DNA of 64,000 nt, from the NCBI RefSeq assembly GCF_002335745.1, contig NZ_NIST01000001.1:3053636-3117635 (forward strand), read 5' to 3'. Positions 63,940 to 64,000 of this stretch are shown in pieces. Position 1 is the first letter of the stretch. The number at the start of each line of letters is the position of its first letter. The notes under the pieces are model-generated. The model was not told the origin of the DNA. It saw only the letters and a program-made list of their open reading frames with translations, and searched no databases. Origin of the DNA: Evansella halocellulosilytica (lineage in GTDB: Bacteria; Bacillota; Bacilli; Bacillales; Salisediminibacteriaceae). A program made the position numbers and the translations under genes.

Positions 63940-64000
63940 ATGAATCGAAGAGTTGCAAGAATTAAAGCCGTTCAATCTTTATATCAAGTTGAAATGACTT
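63940..64000 (+). CDS. nusB: Transcription antitermination factor NusB, 5' end only
   Basis: ATG after AAAGGAGATATAAACTA opens MNRRVARIKAVQSLYQVEM, the typical NusB start (basic residues then a helix with LYQ). It joins the rRNA antitermination complex with NusE/S10. Only 20 codons lie in the window. Position after accC-yqhY agrees with B. subtilis. Confidence 0.9.
   Translation, partial: MNRRVARIKAVQSLYQVEMT

Overview
The window comes from a low-GC, endospore-forming Bacillaceae. The basis is a complete spoIIIAA-AH operon, a SpoVAF-type germination protein, a ComG competence operon, a tandem glycine riboswitch, and gene order that follows the Bacillus subtilis sodA - yqgE - pbpA ... rpmG - yqgN ... 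comGA ... gcvT ... spoIIIA - accB - nusB stretch almost gene for gene. Strongly acidic extracytoplasmic domains (PBP2, SpoIIIAF-AH, the MltG-like protein), an adenosylcobalamin-dependent ribonucleotide reductase and the repeat families suggest an alkaliphilic or halotolerant lineage of the Alkalihalobacillus/Halalkalibacter kind. That placement is inference.

Layout. 1-7.4 kb: sodA tail, MFS transporter YqgE, a candidate structured RNA, pbpA, two small minus-strand membrane genes, a hypothetical and rpmG. 7.5-20.4 kb: folate salvage (yqgN), a DUF92 protein, a ThiF/MoeB-like enzyme, L-lactate dehydrogenase, a 58-residue membrane peptide whose ribosome site lies in a hairpin, a HAD hydrolase, rhomboid protease GluP, SpoVAF-like germination protein, yueI, yqgQ-glcK and lipoprotein yqgU. 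20.5-29 kb: a FetAB-type ABC exporter, an unusual DUF1385::YqgV fusion, yqgX, a MidA-like methyltransferase, a SufR-like regulator, ytxH and tRNA-Gln. 29.2-37.7 kb: comGA-GG with overlapping aroK, yqzE, a decayed IS1182-type element, yqhG and helicase yqhH. 37.9-44 kb: glycine riboswitch, gcvT-gcvPA-gcvPB, yqhL and lipM, which together form the glycine cleavage and lipoate-supply module. 44.3-53.9 kb: nrdJ behind a probable NrdR-box pair, mntR, patatin-like yqhO, yqhP, yqhR, aroQ, a Xaa-Pro peptidase and efp. 54.4-59.8 kb: the spoIIIA operon. 61.3-64 kb: accB-accC-yqhY and the start of nusB.

The core genes are conventional. The non-routine content lies between and at the edges of genes: several families of dispersed intergenic repeats, including a roughly 170-bp structured element found three times and ending a few bases from the stop codon of a minus-strand gene in two cases; decayed IS derivatives; a promoter-driven candidate ncRNA upstream of pbpA; an in-frame two-gene fusion that keeps an internal ribosome site; and several operator candidates (Rex, NrdR, cre, SigE). 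I see no phage, CRISPR, restriction or toxin-antitoxin locus. No dramatic new system is evident; the structured repeat, the candidate RNA and the fusion are the best leads. All start codons are chosen by eye from Shine-Dalgarno spacing and family alignment from memory.
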